A stretch of 64,000 bases of DNA from Echinarachnius parma. Taxonomy: Eukaryota; Echinodermata; Echinoidea; Clypeasteroida; Echinarachniidae. Position numbers and translations under genes: made by a program. The stretch spans positions 1-64,000 of the forward strand of contig JBAMJV010007927.1 in assembly GCA_037951105.1 (NCBI GenBank). The letters run 5' to 3'. Of this stretch, positions 44,914 through 56,201 are shown piece after piece. The notes beneath the pieces are model-generated. The model made no database searches. It was given only the letters and a program-made list of their open reading frames with translations, and had not been told where the DNA came from. How positions within the stretch are numbered: position 1 is the first letter of the stretch; the number at the start of each line of letters is the position of its first letter.

Positions 44914-45099
44914 GGAAATTGACCTTCACACACTCGAAGTAGAGGAAGCCATCCAGAACTTAGAACGGGCTCTCCGACGTGAGAAGGAGAGGGGCACACA
45001 TTCATTTGATGTCATAACTGGATGGGGGAAGCACAGTGGGCCTTCTGGGCCCAGACTCAAGCCAGCAGTGAAAAAGTACTTGGAAGATAACTCAATTGA
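44914..45099 (+). CDS. Smr-domain protein, penultimate exon
   Basis: Acceptor TTTTTTTTTCACTCATAAAACTCCAG-type tract ends at 44913, donor GA|GTAAGT at 45100. The exon encodes EIDLHTLEVEEAIQNLERAL, a charged helix, then FDVITGWGKHSGPSGPRLKP and AVKKYLEDNSIE. This is the Smr (small MutS-related) domain: the LDLH..EA start, the TGxGxHS loop and the LKPAV helix. Smr domains are nucleic-acid-binding or nicking domains, found at the C-terminus of NEDD4-binding protein 2 and other animal proteins. The second histidine-containing motif is partly altered (LHTL rather than LHGL). Reading it in the phase that leaves GA for the next exon keeps the whole exon open. Upstream exons were not found in the 44 kb to the left. 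Confidence 0.85.
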
Positions 45100-45366
45100 G
45101 TAAGTAAAACAAACAAACAGACCAACATACAAACAAATGGGTGAACAAATGATCAAATGACCCTCCCCCAAACAAATTTGCAATTCAAGTTTGAGCGTCT
45201 ACTCTATATCTTTCTTGTCCCAACTAAGAATAAGCAGAAATTTAGCAGACATGACTGCCTAGCTGTCTATTATTTTGTCAAAAACATAATAATGTAGTTA
45301 ACCTAAACAGGGTTTTATACATTTGAAAGCCGTGGCATTATTATTTTTGCAGTTATTGTGCTGCAA

Positions 45367-45811
45367 TTAAAGCCCAAGTCCAGTTTCGGGAAAGTAGCCG
45401 AGATATTGATCAATATTGTTGAATATGTATTGAAATAGGGCTTGTGTGGTAAAATCCGAACCTAAGCATCGTTAAATACAGATATATCGGAAGAAATCCA
45501 ATATCCGCCTGTGAAATTCATAAATCCACCGCCCATTCAGACCTGTTAGCGCCGCTAGCGGGGGCTAGCTGGGGGCTGTACACGGCGTGGTCATAATACA
45601 CGTAGCGTATGGGCGATTCCGCTTTGGCGATATCTATCCCGTCGGGATCAATTTATAATTTTGCAAATATATCAATTAGTATGCGGTTTCTTGGCCAAAT
45701 TTGGATAATCCTATATTAGTACAATTATATTCTTTCACATTATTGGTAATAAGAGCTTCCATTTCATTTTTTTGAGAGGGGGGCGTTTCCAAAACTGGCC
45801 TTTACCTTTAA
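45367..45811. mobile_element. TTAA-flanked element in the Smr intron
   Basis: TTAAAGCCCAAGTCCAGTTT at the left; CCAAAACTGGCCTTTACCTT then TTAA at the right, an imperfect inverted end. No ORF. Confidence 0.5.
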
Positions 45812-46189
45812 GTATGTTGATCTCACATGAAATATTTCCAATTGCACTCACACACACACACACACACTTATTTACCCCCTTATGAATGACAATCTCTGTA
45901 ATCTGAATGAACACGTATTAAATTGAATGCTTGAAAAAAGCAACGTTTCTTGGGGAATTTTATTCCTGCTAAAATTGCTAGATCACTTGACCGATGAGCT
46001 GAATCGAGTGAACGAAATGCAATCGTCGATCAGTTTCAAGCCTTCAGCTCAATTTTGCTAAATATGAATAAACCAATTATCAGTACAAATTACAATTTTA
46101 CGTAATTGGCCAAGAAAACCTATATTACAATTATTTATATAAAATATAATGACCATCATGGCATCATCAATCCTTCTCCAGTCTACATA

Positions 46190-46270
46190 TTATTTATATC
46201 ATATATATTATTATGTAATGTGTTATTGAAAATGTGGAAATAAATCAAATCAAATCAAATCAAATCAAAT
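46190..46270 (+). repeat. Retroposon tail, ATCAA repeats
   Basis: AAATGTGGAAATAA followed by five ATCAA-type units, a typical short 3' tail of a CR1/L2-like insertion. Coding part absent. Confidence 0.5.
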
Positions 46271-46467
46271 TATTTAACTAATGAAAATGAGGCTAGATGC
46301 TTTAGACTACATATACGTCACTACTTAGATATTAAAGTTTATGTGTAAATTAGGGGAACAATGAGAATAGTATTTTACAAAACAAAAAATATGTATCTAT
46401 AGTCAAATTATCTTCAAAACATTATTATCCAATCTTGTTCTTTTTGTTTCTTATGTCTTTATTCAAG

Positions 46468-46558
46468 GTACCACATGCCGAATATTGGTTGCTTCACAGT
46501 CTTTCTGCCACATGTATTAAAGACTGGGGGAATCGGTAATGAACTCTACTGGTATTAA
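46468..46558 (+). CDS. Smr-domain protein, last exon
   Basis: Acceptor TTATGTCTTTATTCAAG ends at 46467. The first base completes the GA|G glutamate codon of the previous exon. It reads YHMPNIGCFTVFLPHVLKTG then GIGNELYWY and stops at TAA 46556-46558. YxxxNxGCFTVxL is the last strand of the Smr fold. The intron (45100-46467) contains a TTAA element and a retroposon tail. A Helentron-like element starts 43 bases after the stop, so the native 3' UTR is very short or contains that element. Confidence 0.85.
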
Positions 46559-46601
46559 CAAGGAGGAGAAATCCAGATGATAAAAGTTCACCCCCTTTTT
46601 T

Positions 46602-47427
46602 ATGCCTCCGCCAACGAAGTGGCCGGAGGCATTATGTTTTCGGGTTGTCCGTCCGTCCGTCCGTACGTACGTCCGTCCGTCCGTCCGTACGTCCCGTTTT
46701 CGTTCTCGCGATATCTCAAGAACAGGTTGACGGATCAATTTCAAACTTGGTATGAGTGTACATATTGGGATGGCAATGATCTGATTAGATTTTGAGATTC
46801 GTGAGGTCAAAGGTCAAGGTCACAGGACTCAATATAAGTGCAAAAATGCCTCGTTCTCGCGATATCTCAAGAACAGGTTGACGGATCAATTTCAAACTTG
46901 GTATGAGTGTACATATTGGAATGGCAATGATCTGATTAGATTTTGAGGTTTGTGAGGTCAAAGGTCAAGGTCACAGGACTCAATATATGTGCAAAAATGC
47001 CTCATTCTCGCGATATCTCAAGAACAGGTTGACGGATCAATTTTAAACTTGGTATGAGTGTACATATAGGGGTGGCAATGATCTGATTAGATTTCGGGGG
47101 TCATGAGGTCAAAGGTCAAGGTCACAGGACTCAATATATATGCGAAAGTGGCTTGTAACGGCAAAATTTCAAGAACTGAATGTCAGATTTCAATCAAACT
47201 TGGTACCTGAATGTATCATAAATAGTCAAAGTAGCCATAAAATGTTTCTTTATAGGGAGCCAATGTAGCCATCACATTTTGGGGTCATATTTTCAAGGTC
47301 ACAGGACTCAAAATATATGAAAAATAACAAAAAATTAATTCAGTGCATGTTAATTTGGGCTTGATATTAAAATCGCGTGATAGCGGAGGCATAATTTTCG
47401 ACTGCGCGCAGTCGAAGATCCATCTAG
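46602..47427 (+). mobile_element. Helentron-like tandem-repeat element, copy 1
   Basis: The 5' end ATGCCTCCGCC folds with CGGAGGCAT 20 bases on. A CCGTCCGT microsatellite follows, then three units of about 152 bp (ATATCTCAAGAACAGGTTGA; AGGTCAAAGGTCAAGGTCAC). GCGGAGGCAT (47383-47392) is the inverted partner of the 5' end, then comes the 20-bp palindrome TTCGACTGCGCGCAGTCGAA (47397-47416), and the element ends CTAG, with T on both flanks. This order fits non-autonomous Helentrons (asymmetric inverted ends, central tandem units, 3' hairpin, CTAG). Confidence 0.7.
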
Positions 47428-47477
47428 TTTTTTTTTTTTGGGGGGGGGGGGGGAGGCGGGTAATTGTTTTGGTTTTT

Positions 47478-47830
47478 TGTCGAGCCTACCGAGGTGGATG
47501 GAGACTAAGGGATCCAAATTGCCTCCATCTGTCCGTCCGTCCGTCCTCCGTGACCCTTACAGAAATTTGAATAACTTTCCAACCCTGCATCTGTTTGTAA
47601 CCAAACTTAATTGGTAGATGCCCTATATTGGCCTCCATGATATTCTGGGGTCAAAGGTCACATAAGTTGGTCAAAGGTCAAATAAGGTCAAATGTGAAAG
47701 TTTACTTGCACGAGTCTATTAGGGTTGATAACTTTCCAACCCTGAATCCGTTTGTAACCAAACTTGATTGGTAGATGCCCTATATTGGCCTCCATGATAT
47801 TCTGGGGTCAAAGGTCAAATGTGAAATATT
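47478..47830 (+). repeat. AGGTCA tandem family, short copy
   Basis: Opens GTCGAGCCTACCGAGGTGGA, with two units of the 43020-44180 type. Confidence 0.75.
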
Positions 47831-47879
47831 ATTACCCCATATTATAATGCAATGATTATAAATTGGACTTGCAACAAAT

Positions 47880-48005
47880 ATTGTGTTGTATTGTATTTTG
47901 TATTGTAATTTGTGTTGTATTGTATTTTCTTGTTTGTATTGTATTATATTTTGTATTGTATTGTATTGTATTTTCTTGTATTGTATTTTCTTGTTTCCAA
48001 TATGT
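47880..48005 (+). repeat. TTGTA-type simple repeat
   Basis: Degenerate TTGTATTGTATT run followed by an A/T-rich retroposon-like tail (about 48055-48085). A second tail-like run, TTGAATTGAATT, stands at 48262-48290. Confidence 0.7.
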
Positions 48006-48383
48006 ATACATTAATCTTTGTAAATGATTATAATTGATTTGAAATGTTTTGTTGGAAACAAATAAAAATTGAAAATTGAAATTGTGAATTATAGTGCACT
48101 GTATGTGCAGAGTAAGCTTTACCGAGTAAGTTTTGCACACATTTTTTCTTTCTTATCGATTACGTTTCTCAATATTGTAAAACTTTGCATGTAATTTATT
48201 TGTGTAAACACATATGCAATTAAGACATGTGGCTGCAATATGTATTTGTAATGAATAAACCATATTTGAATTGAATTAAATTGAATTGAACATACCGGTA
48301 TAAGCAAAATTTATAACCACTGGTTAGAAAATTGCATATTTAATTAGTACTACTGCTCACGAATGTATGAATATTCATTAGCT

Positions 48384-49817
48384 CAACGCTCGAAATTAAC
48401 TTTTTTTGCTGGTGGCCCGGTCGGGCCAGTAAAATTAGTATTTTTCCAATTTTGGTGGCCCGAAACCAAAATCTACTGGCCCGAAGAAAATAAAGAAAAA
48501 CAAAAGAAAAAAACGAGAAAATTCATAGCACATTCAAAACTGTGGAAAAGTGGAAAATTCACTGTTATCATACAAATTTGACCTCAACATTCTCTGTAAA
48601 TGTCATGTGAAAATCTCAGACAAATAACATGTTTTTAAATTGTGGTGTTTTAAGCTAAGAATTGTAAGTCAAAAAGCCAATTCATCGGCTGCAAACATTG
48701 ACAAGTCACCGATATCATACTGCTGTATCCGATTTCGAATACGGCAAACATGATTTGTTGAGTTTTACATGCGTAACAAATTTGATTGATAATGGAAATT
48801 TGTACTTATATATCAGACTTTTAATCTCACAATTCCGTAGAATATTGTTTTGAAACTTGCCATGAATGACACGTTTTTCAAATTGTGGTGCTATATTTGT
48901 AAAACTGTTAGTCAAACATTTGTAAATTCTTCGTGAACTTACGGTCACACACACAGGATCACAACATCGGCGGCAACACAAGACGTAGACAATGCAGACA
49001 CAACATAGGCTATGTTGAATTTTACATGGAACCAAATTTGATCGATTATTAAAATATCCTCTCACATTTCAGACTTTTTACCTCACTTTTCCATGGATTA
49101 TTGTTTATAAACCTCACATAAATTAAATATTTTCAAATTGTGGGTTTTTGTTGTTGAAATTTTGGTGTCAAACATCGATGAATTGATCGTAAACATTCTA
49201 TGCTCACGTAAATATGCATGCACACTCACTGCATTCCGTAATTCCATATTTGGAATTGGAAAGCTCCATTCACTAAACGGGGGTGTGGGGATAAACAGAA
49301 TGGAAAAAACACAAATTAAACTTTTACAAATCGGACAACATTTCTCTAAACTTCTTTCCGCAAGTATAGCAAATATTATTCTTGATTATTTCCTATTATT
49401 TATTCAAGTTTTATATACAAACTGAACTGATAACAGAATTAATTTGATATCCTTCTACCTATCCCAAGTGGAACATGCTGTACAAATTTTACATGGGGGA
49501 TCGGATGGGGGGCGGGGCAGAAATAATGCTAATTATAATAATTTACGCCTTTTCTAAGCTAAGCTGTCGGCAGAAGAAGAAAAAATCGCACAAAACTGTT
49601 CATTATTGACCTCTCTTTCCTCTCTTTTTAAACCACAAATCAAGTATTTTCTGTGAGGTATCAAATTTGCAATAAGAAACATAATATTGTGCACAATTGT
49701 TTCAACATTTGGTGGCCCGATCGGGCCAGCAAACATTGGAAATATGAGTTTTTTACTGGCCCGACAGCAATTTTTGGTGGCCCCGGGCCATCGGGCCTGT
49801 GCTAATTTCGAGCGTTG
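48384..49817. mobile_element. hAT-like element with GCTCGAAATTA ends, copy 2
   Basis: CAACGCTCGAAATTAAC at the left and GCTAATTTCGAGCGTTG at the right, with GGCCCGGTCGGGCC near the left and GGCCATCGGGCC near the right. The interior holds AT-rich sequence with repeated words (TTTTCAAATTGTGG, CAAACATTTG). It sits inside a third TACCGTAAAACTCC element, of which only the right end (to 50055) is intact. Confidence 0.8.
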
Positions 49818-50451
49818 AATTTAGCTGCAGTATTACTGCTTAATAAACTTGCAATATTTACATCTGTAACCAAGATTTTTTGTGTGAGAAAAAGGTATAT
49901 TCAGCTGAATGCTACAACTGACAGTAAGTACTTGTCATACCCTAAACCATGTGTTATACACATTCAACATGACTACAGGGTGTCCCCCCCCAAAAAAAAA
50001 TATTGAAAATTTTCCGACGGAAAAAAGTGCGTCTTATACACTGAGTTTTACGGTATTTCTTTGTTATTAGTTTAATTCATACACTTCAGAGATAAATTCT
50101 TCTTAAAAAAACAAAAAAACAATAAAATACATAAGAATGAAAACAAAGTGGGTAAATCCGGGAATACTAATTTGCATATTTGCATAATTTATGCAAATTA
50201 GTAATATATTTTATCACCATAAAAAACATGGATATGATGAATTACATCATTTGAAAGTATTTTTATAGAAAACCTGAAGAAATCCTGCAATCCTCTTGAT
50301 TTTAGATGAAAATCTCAATTTTCCCCCAAATTCGTCAACAATTTGCATATATTCAAAATTTTAATTATAAAAAAAAAAAATAATGGTCTGATTTTACATA
50401 CTGTATGTGCCAATTTTCAAGTCAATCGGTCCATTCGTTGCCGAGATTTGA

Positions 50452-50486
50452 GGGGGGGGGGGGCCAAAATGGCCCCCCCCCCCCCC
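50452..50486. repeat. G12/C14 hairpin
   Basis: Twelve G, then CCAAAATGG, then fourteen C: a self-complementary homopolymer pair. Confidence 0.85.
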
Positions 50487-51067
50487 TAATGGACTCAAGT
50501 GACCAAAATAACCCAATGGGATTAGGGTTAAACGATCCCGTAGATAGTTTAACATCTGAACACTTATATATCTTTTGATCAAAATGGAAATTTGAAAAAC
50601 CGAAACCTGTCCCATGCTTTTATTGTTAATATGAATTCAACAAGGTGAATTCAAGAGAGCACATACCACATCTATTCTCAATATCAATATCTATAAAGTT
50701 TATTTTTATAACATAATCACACATGTATGTACATAAATGTCAAGGTTAATATTTTACAACAGTAAATCATTATACAACTACTAAGATTAATAATCTTGTC
50801 AGAGACACTAAAAAAAATACAAGCAGTGAAAATATCACACCAACAACGGAGTATAAACAATAAACGATGATAACTGTGTGTCGGTTTTTGCGGTAAAAGT
50901 CTGAATTCTGGCCCATGGGGATGTTGCCTTCAAGAGTTGCGATCAATCGCAAGTCAGAAAATGCACACAAATGCGCAAATCTGACTGGCTCTAATGCGCA
51001 TATAGGTATTCAGAATTGGGATAAATCGTAATTTTGCGATTAATGGCTACTCTTAGCTTATGTAATA

Positions 51068-51094
51068 CCCCCCGGGGGGGGGGGGGGGGGGGGG
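51068..51094 (+). repeat. C6-G21 tract at an element edge
   Basis: Six C followed by about 21 G, directly abutting GGTGTTTCACAAAGATCC. Confidence 0.85.
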
Positions 51095-51924
51095 TGTTTC
51101 ACAAAGATCCTAAGTTTAACTTGTCTCAAAGTTGGACTTAAACATTATGGAAAGCCATTTGTATCCTTGGAATAAAATAATGTACATTCAAAAGCAAAAA
51201 TGCAAGTATTTTAGACTTTTCATAAATTTTACATCAAGAACCCAAAATCCCCTTGATAATAGAAAATATCAATGATTTGAATCAACATTTTTGATACAAA
51301 ATTGTTTCAAAGAAACTAATGGCTTTCCATAGTCCAACCTTGAGTAAAAGTGATACCTGTAAAGTGTCAGATATTGCACATAATGACATTTGAGACTTCA
51401 ATCCTAGATCAATATTAGTGTAAAATACAATTGAAAGATTTGTGAAAGTTTGAAAGAAAACGAACACTGTTTACCTAGTGAAAAAAACGAATATTGAGTT
51501 CATATTTTATCACCGAATACTGATGGCCTGCCGTAGATTTGTTGCAGTAATAATCATCCGTTTGACGATATCCGCACCCGTGTATGTTTACAGACGGTAC
51601 AGTCATTCATGGAATTTGCGCGCGCTCGGCTCAAAGTTCAGTCGGTCGGGAAGGTTTCCCACGCGCGCTGGCTGGACGTGTTCAGCTACGGCAATTGTAC
51701 TTTATTTGAAAAGCGTTGCTAACGCTTTTCAAATAAAAGATTTCAATGATAATTATCTTCATACTAAAGGGACATTTTAAAAAATCTAACCCTATTTTAT
51801 TCTTCTCTTACCATATTAAACAACACGGTAGAAGAGAAACGAGGAAGCTCCAAAAAAATGTTGTGGAGTTAGACACTTTACAGGCATACCTTTAAGTTCA
51901 ACTTAGGATCTTTGTGAAACACCC
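51093..51924. mobile_element. GTGTTTCACAAAGAT-type element, copy 2
   Basis: GGTGTTTCACAAAGATCC at the left pairs with GGATCTTTGTGAAACACC at the right. The next bases also pair (TAAGTTTAACTT / AAGTTCAACTTA). It contains the element 51353-51890. Confidence 0.8.
51353..51890. mobile_element. Element with ACCTGTAAAGTGTC ends
   Basis: ATACCTGTAAAGTGTC on the left, GACACTTTACAGGCAT on the right. A relative of its left part is at 5100-5285. It includes a perfect 17-bp hairpin with loop GCT at 51701-51737 (TTTATTTGAAAAGCGTT arm). Confidence 0.75.
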
Positions 51925-51929
51925 CCCGG

Positions 51930-52770
51930 GTCACCTAGGGACATACTTTTAAATAATTTCTCACACAAATTTGGTACGTATAACTCGGTTTTCGGGCGCT
52001 CGACTGAAAACTAACTGGCATCCCTGAAATCACATGCAGTCATATCTCGGCATTTTTGATTGTATGAATGAATACTCTAATGAAACAAAATGAAAGTTTT
52101 TCCTAAAGTATTCTCAAAGAATGAATAGGGAAAATGCCATCGTAATTTAAAATATACATGTTCAAAGTACAATTTTTTATGTACACTGCACACAATTTTG
52201 TGCAAGTTATAAACACTGTATGATACAAGTAGAGACATTTACAGTTAAGAAAACATTTAAGAAGAATTTATGTTTATTATTATAAGATATACATATAATA
52301 GACTTACATTTAATTACTTGTGTCAAAGTCAAGCTTTTTCTAATCACACACGAAGACATTTATCAGACATTATTCTGCAATTTGGTCAATTAAAAAATAT
52401 TCTTCCTCAATTTGAATAAAATACATACTTCATAACAAGCATACATTACAATATAGTTTGATGATTTTCTCCCAAAATAAAAAGCACTAAAAAATCATTC
52501 AAAACAGAAATACTAGTACAGCTGAATCCATGGAACACCTCAAATATAACAAGTTTACGCTTTACACAAATGAATTATGCGTATATTAATTTCAAAGCAC
52601 ATAATTATGGTTCGTTAACACACAAGAAAATAGCATGATAAAAAATTGATGTCTCTTTCTTGTTTGGATATCCAGGCCAGGCAGCATTCATTTGAAATTT
52701 TAATTTTCACATGTGATTCAGCATTCTCCGTGGGACCCAGTTATAAGAAAAAATGTTGGGACCATGGAAA
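51930..52770. other. AT-rich stretch without a gene
   Basis: Nothing supportable seen on either strand beyond scattered short frames. Confidence 0.4.
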
Positions 52771-53162
52771 TAGCGAGTTTTCGCAAATGCTACGGAAGCG
52801 CCGAGTACGGGGGAAGCAGTCAGCTGTGACCGTACCCGCGTACTCTGGCTACTGTCCCGATCTATTTGCAGTTTCGCAGTGAAGAATACGGGAACGTCTC
52901 CTCGCTTGTGTGACGTCAGACATTTTGTACCGCCCACTCCACTCCACTTCCTTGGACTGCCCCGCGCGCGGGAGATATGATCGAGTGAACAAGCGCGCTG
53001 ATTGGCTGACCACGCCGCTCCGTACTCGCTCTACACCCAACGCTAATTCAGCTGATAACCTTAGTAGATTTCCACGGTACGGGGTAATTTTCGGACTGAG
53101 TACGACCACCTGCTGAGATTAGCGTACAAGATGTTCTCCGTAGTGGTTGCGAAAACTCGCTA
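52771..53162. mobile_element. TA-flanked MITE with TAGCGAGTTTTCGC ends
   Basis: TAGCGAGTTTTCGCAAATGC (52771) pairs with GGTTGCGAAAACTCGCTA (to 53162) with one or two mismatches; CTACGGA/TCCGTAG follow inside. Confidence 0.82.
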
Positions 53163-53799
53163 ATAGCCTTGTTTAAGGAGGCCAGTCAAAGAGTCTGAAA
53201 ATTGAGCCATGAATTACCCGATTTGAGCCTGGAAATGGGCCTGGTTTTAGGCTATTGCCTGAAAACTGAAATTGCAGCAAAATTACCTTGCTAAAGAAGG
53301 GTTTTTACATATACATGTATATCATAGCTTTTTTATAACAAGGATTTATAACACAGGTTCTGAAGTTTACATATTTAAAGTTCTGTCATCAAATTTCTTT
53401 TCTAAGCTTTTATGAGAAATTAAATGCAAATGAGCTCATTATAAGCAGCAAAGTATTTTTAAAAGACAACAATATCCATGCATTTCATCCCAGATGGAAA
53501 CATGCGTTTGTCATTCAAAGAAAAAAAATTGTGATATGTTCGGGGAAATTTTACGTATATTTCACTGATATAATATATACAGACAATTAAATCAAAAGTA
53601 AGGTAAACTTCGCCATTAATGACATTTTGGTGGCCTAAAGTTAATTTTGAGTATTGCAAAACTGCTGATCGATTTAAAGATGTGAACACACTCGATGCAC
53701 AATTCCATTTCTTTTGCCAATCCACTCTTTACTCCATAAATCATTTGGTGGGGTGTGGGCATGTCACAGTGGCTACAACTTGGCAGTGAATGTATATGA

Positions 53800-53936
53800 T
53801 ACAGTGGAACCTCGCTATAACGAGATATGATACAACATAACCCTCATATAACATGGGAAGTTTACTTAATGAGAAAACAAGGTAAATTCAATGGGCCTGC
53901 GGTGCTCACTGCTCGTTATAATGAGGTTTCACTGTA
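53800..53936. mobile_element. TA-flanked MITE with TACAGTGGAACCTCG ends
   Basis: TACAGTGGAACCTCG with CTATAACGAG on the left; CTCGTTATAATGAGG with TTTCACTGTA on the right; 137 bp. It lies just downstream of the stop codon of the minus-strand gene, probably in its 3' UTR. Confidence 0.82.
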
Positions 53937-53958
53937 TTTAAACAAAATTAAACCAAAC

Positions 53959-54154
53959 TCAAGGTGTGAACCCACTGGTACTATCAAAGCTGTTGCAGCC
54001 GCTACCTGGACTCCCGTAGCGACTCGGGCTGTGCACGTTCCTGAACTTCTCAAGTATCTGCAGGTTGAAGGAGTCGACGCCGATGCCGCCCGATGTCGCA
54101 CGACCTCCAGAACCCCTGGATGGGACCTTCCGCTTTGGTGTCTGACCAGGTGAG
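53959..54154 (-). CDS. Proline-rich minus-strand gene, last exon
   Basis: Acceptor GATTAATTCACAG lies next to 54154. One base completes the AG|C serine codon. The exon reads SPGQTPKRKVPSRGSGGRAT, then VDSFNLQILEKFRNVHSPSR, and ends NSFDSTSGFTP with TGA at 53959-53961. The tail is Ser/Gly/Arg-rich with one amphipathic helix (FNLQILEKFRNV). The arrangement SPGxTP, helix, HSPSR, SFD at the C-terminus reminds me of vertebrate PRR11, but I cannot confirm it and give no symbol. Confidence 0.82.
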
Positions 54155-54200
54155 CTGTGAATTAATCAAACGGACAGGAAGCTTATAATAAGTATTACTC

Positions 54201-54440
54201 AGTGCTCGAAATTAGCATAGGCCCGCTGGCCCGGGGCCAGGGGCCACTAAAAATTAGCTCCGGGATACCAAGTTTCATTGATCCTAAATTCTACTGGCCC
54301 ATTTGGGCAACCAAATTTAACAGAATTTGTTATGTTTTTCTTTGTTTGGGACCACTCAAAGTTGAACAATCTTGTTTTTACTTGCCCGACTGGGCCAACT
54401 TGCCCGACTGGGCCACAAGGCAAAAAGGTTAATTTCTAGA
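54201..54440. mobile_element. GCTCGAAATTA hAT family, decayed copy
   Basis: AGTGCTCGAAATTAGC at the left with GCCCGCTGGCCCGGGGCC, later CTGGCCCATTTGGGC and TTGCCCGACTGGGCCA. The right end is decayed (GGTTAATTTCTAG). Confidence 0.65.
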
Positions 54441-54835
54441 ATTGTATTACTATTTAAAACTTTTTTTTAGAACAAATTGTTATAATTCATAGTAGCAGAC
54501 TCAACAGCAGTGGTTACCTAAGCTGCAGTTGTTTAATTTAGTGGATGCTCAGATGAAGTGTCATGCGGTACCGATGGCAAACATGGAAAACCTCCAGTGG
54601 TCATGGAAAACCTCCAGTGGTCAGTCAAAACAGAAGTAAAAGGTCTCAAAAACATTGATATTGTCCATTATTAGTGATACCCAAGAGGAAATATATGACT
54701 AAAACTTTAGAAGTAACAGGAATAATGCAATTCATCTGTAACGCTGAGTACAAATGCCGACGTTTTATTCCCCTTTCATTTGGAGTCAGTTTAGCATTAA
54801 GACAGAGGTATAAAGTAGGCATTGATCTGTAAGGC

Positions 54836-55748
54836 TTAAAGGGGTAGTACAGTTTTGGTAAGGCTGAACTTTAATAATAATAATAATAATAAATCATTTA
54901 TAGAGCGCGGAAACTATGTGTATATATTCTACCGCGCATATTAATATTAATACCCATGGTCATCAGGTACATTTCAAACCCACACAATGATATTGCATAC
55001 TTTCTCAACTCCCCGGGGAGCATACTAGCCGTGCTGCCACTGATGATGGCGCAAAGGCTAATTAACACCCGACCATGGTACCCATTTATACACCTGGGTA
55101 GAGAGCAGCAACTGTGGATAAATTGTCTTGCTGAAGGACAAAGGCAGTGGGCAGGGTTCGAACTCGGGATCTCATGATCGGAAAACGCGCGCTCTACCGA
55201 TCTTGCCACACTACATCCACTTGCCACACTACATCCACTTTAGTAACCAAACCTGGACAGTAACATTATAAACTAATAGTTATTACTCCACCATGCTCGA
55301 AAGGTATACAAAATTACAAACGACTAAGTAAAAAGCCTGTTATGATTCAAAAAGAGCCATTAAAACACAAGAGGGTGCTTTCTAAAAAGGCATTGGTTTC
55401 AACCATTTTTCATACAAAATAATGCATGTGATGTTCTATTGAAATAATGATTAAGTAGATAGATCATCAACAACTATTTAAAAAAACGCTTTTGAAAATT
55501 TTTGAAAAAGTGTAAGCATTTTTTTTATTTTTTGAAAAAATCATCTTAATTATTTGGGCCCCAAATAATTATAAGATCAAATATATTTATTGATATTTCA
55601 GCCGTTTCTGCACCGATTTTGACCAAATAAAGTTTATTCTGCCATTAAAATTGCATGTTTTCCAAATTCGACACTCAGTTTTTCATTATCTCACAAAGAA
55701 ATTGTGATGTGCAGCGCCCTCTCTACCAAAACTAAACTACCCCTTTAA
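54836..55748. mobile_element. TTAA-flanked element, copy 2, hosting a SINE
   Basis: TTAAAGGGGTAGTACAGTTT at the left and AAACTAAACTACCCCTTTAA at the right. The part 55285-55745 is an inverted relative of 41090-41560. Interrupted by the SINE at 54869-55245. Confidence 0.75.
54869..55245 (-). mobile_element. tRNA-derived SINE, copy 2
   Basis: On the minus strand: A-box region (GATCGGTAGAGCGCGCG), B box GAGTTCGAACCC (55154-55165), body with GGTCGGGTGTTAATTAGCC and GGCTAGTATGCTCCCCGGGG, and a TTA-repeat tail. ACTTTA occurs at both flanks as a likely target duplication. CTTGCCACACTACATCCACT is doubled at the 5' side. Confidence 0.85.
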
Positions 55749-56030
55749 GCTCATCACGGGAGATTTTCTATTCATTAAAACCCGCATCCTAAAACAACAA
55801 ATTTCTGAACCCCCTCCCCCAACAAGATAAATTTCTGTGAATCTATAATGACGGCAAAGGTAGGCAATAACTTGGTCCGAAAACCAATGTTTTGAGGGTT
55901 CTTTCACGATTTGTAACTTTTCACCCATTCTCTACAGAAAGTATGACGTCATAATATTAAAGGACACCCCATAACGAGTTGGATTTTGCTGACTAGCAAT
56001 TACTACTTGAAGATACCATTTCAATCTTAC

Positions 56031-56108
56031 CTGGTCTTGACAGATTTGAGTTTTGCTTTGTTGAAGCCCATCAGCTCGTCGTGAATGGAATTCAAAGAAG
56101 TTGTTGAC
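56031..56108 (-). CDS. Proline-rich minus-strand gene, exon 4 of those visible
   Basis: Acceptor ACATGTTCAG, donor CAG|GTAAGA. The exon begins with the G that completes GG|G and ends AG for the next exon. Encodes STTSLNSIHDELMGFNKAKL then KSVKT. IHDELMGFNKAKLKSV resembles a WH2-type actin-binding helix followed by LKxV, which is suggestive only. Confidence 0.82.
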
Positions 56109-56201
56109 CTGAACATGTGTAATATCAAAATTAAAAAGGCATTCATGAAAATATGAATAAATCCATATGCAAATACAGAAACGGTAATGATGAAGAACAA
56201 G

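Noticed and set aside
44926..45183. 85-codon minus-strand ORF
   Set aside because: Antisense shadow of the Smr exon, whose splice sites and phase fit the plus strand.
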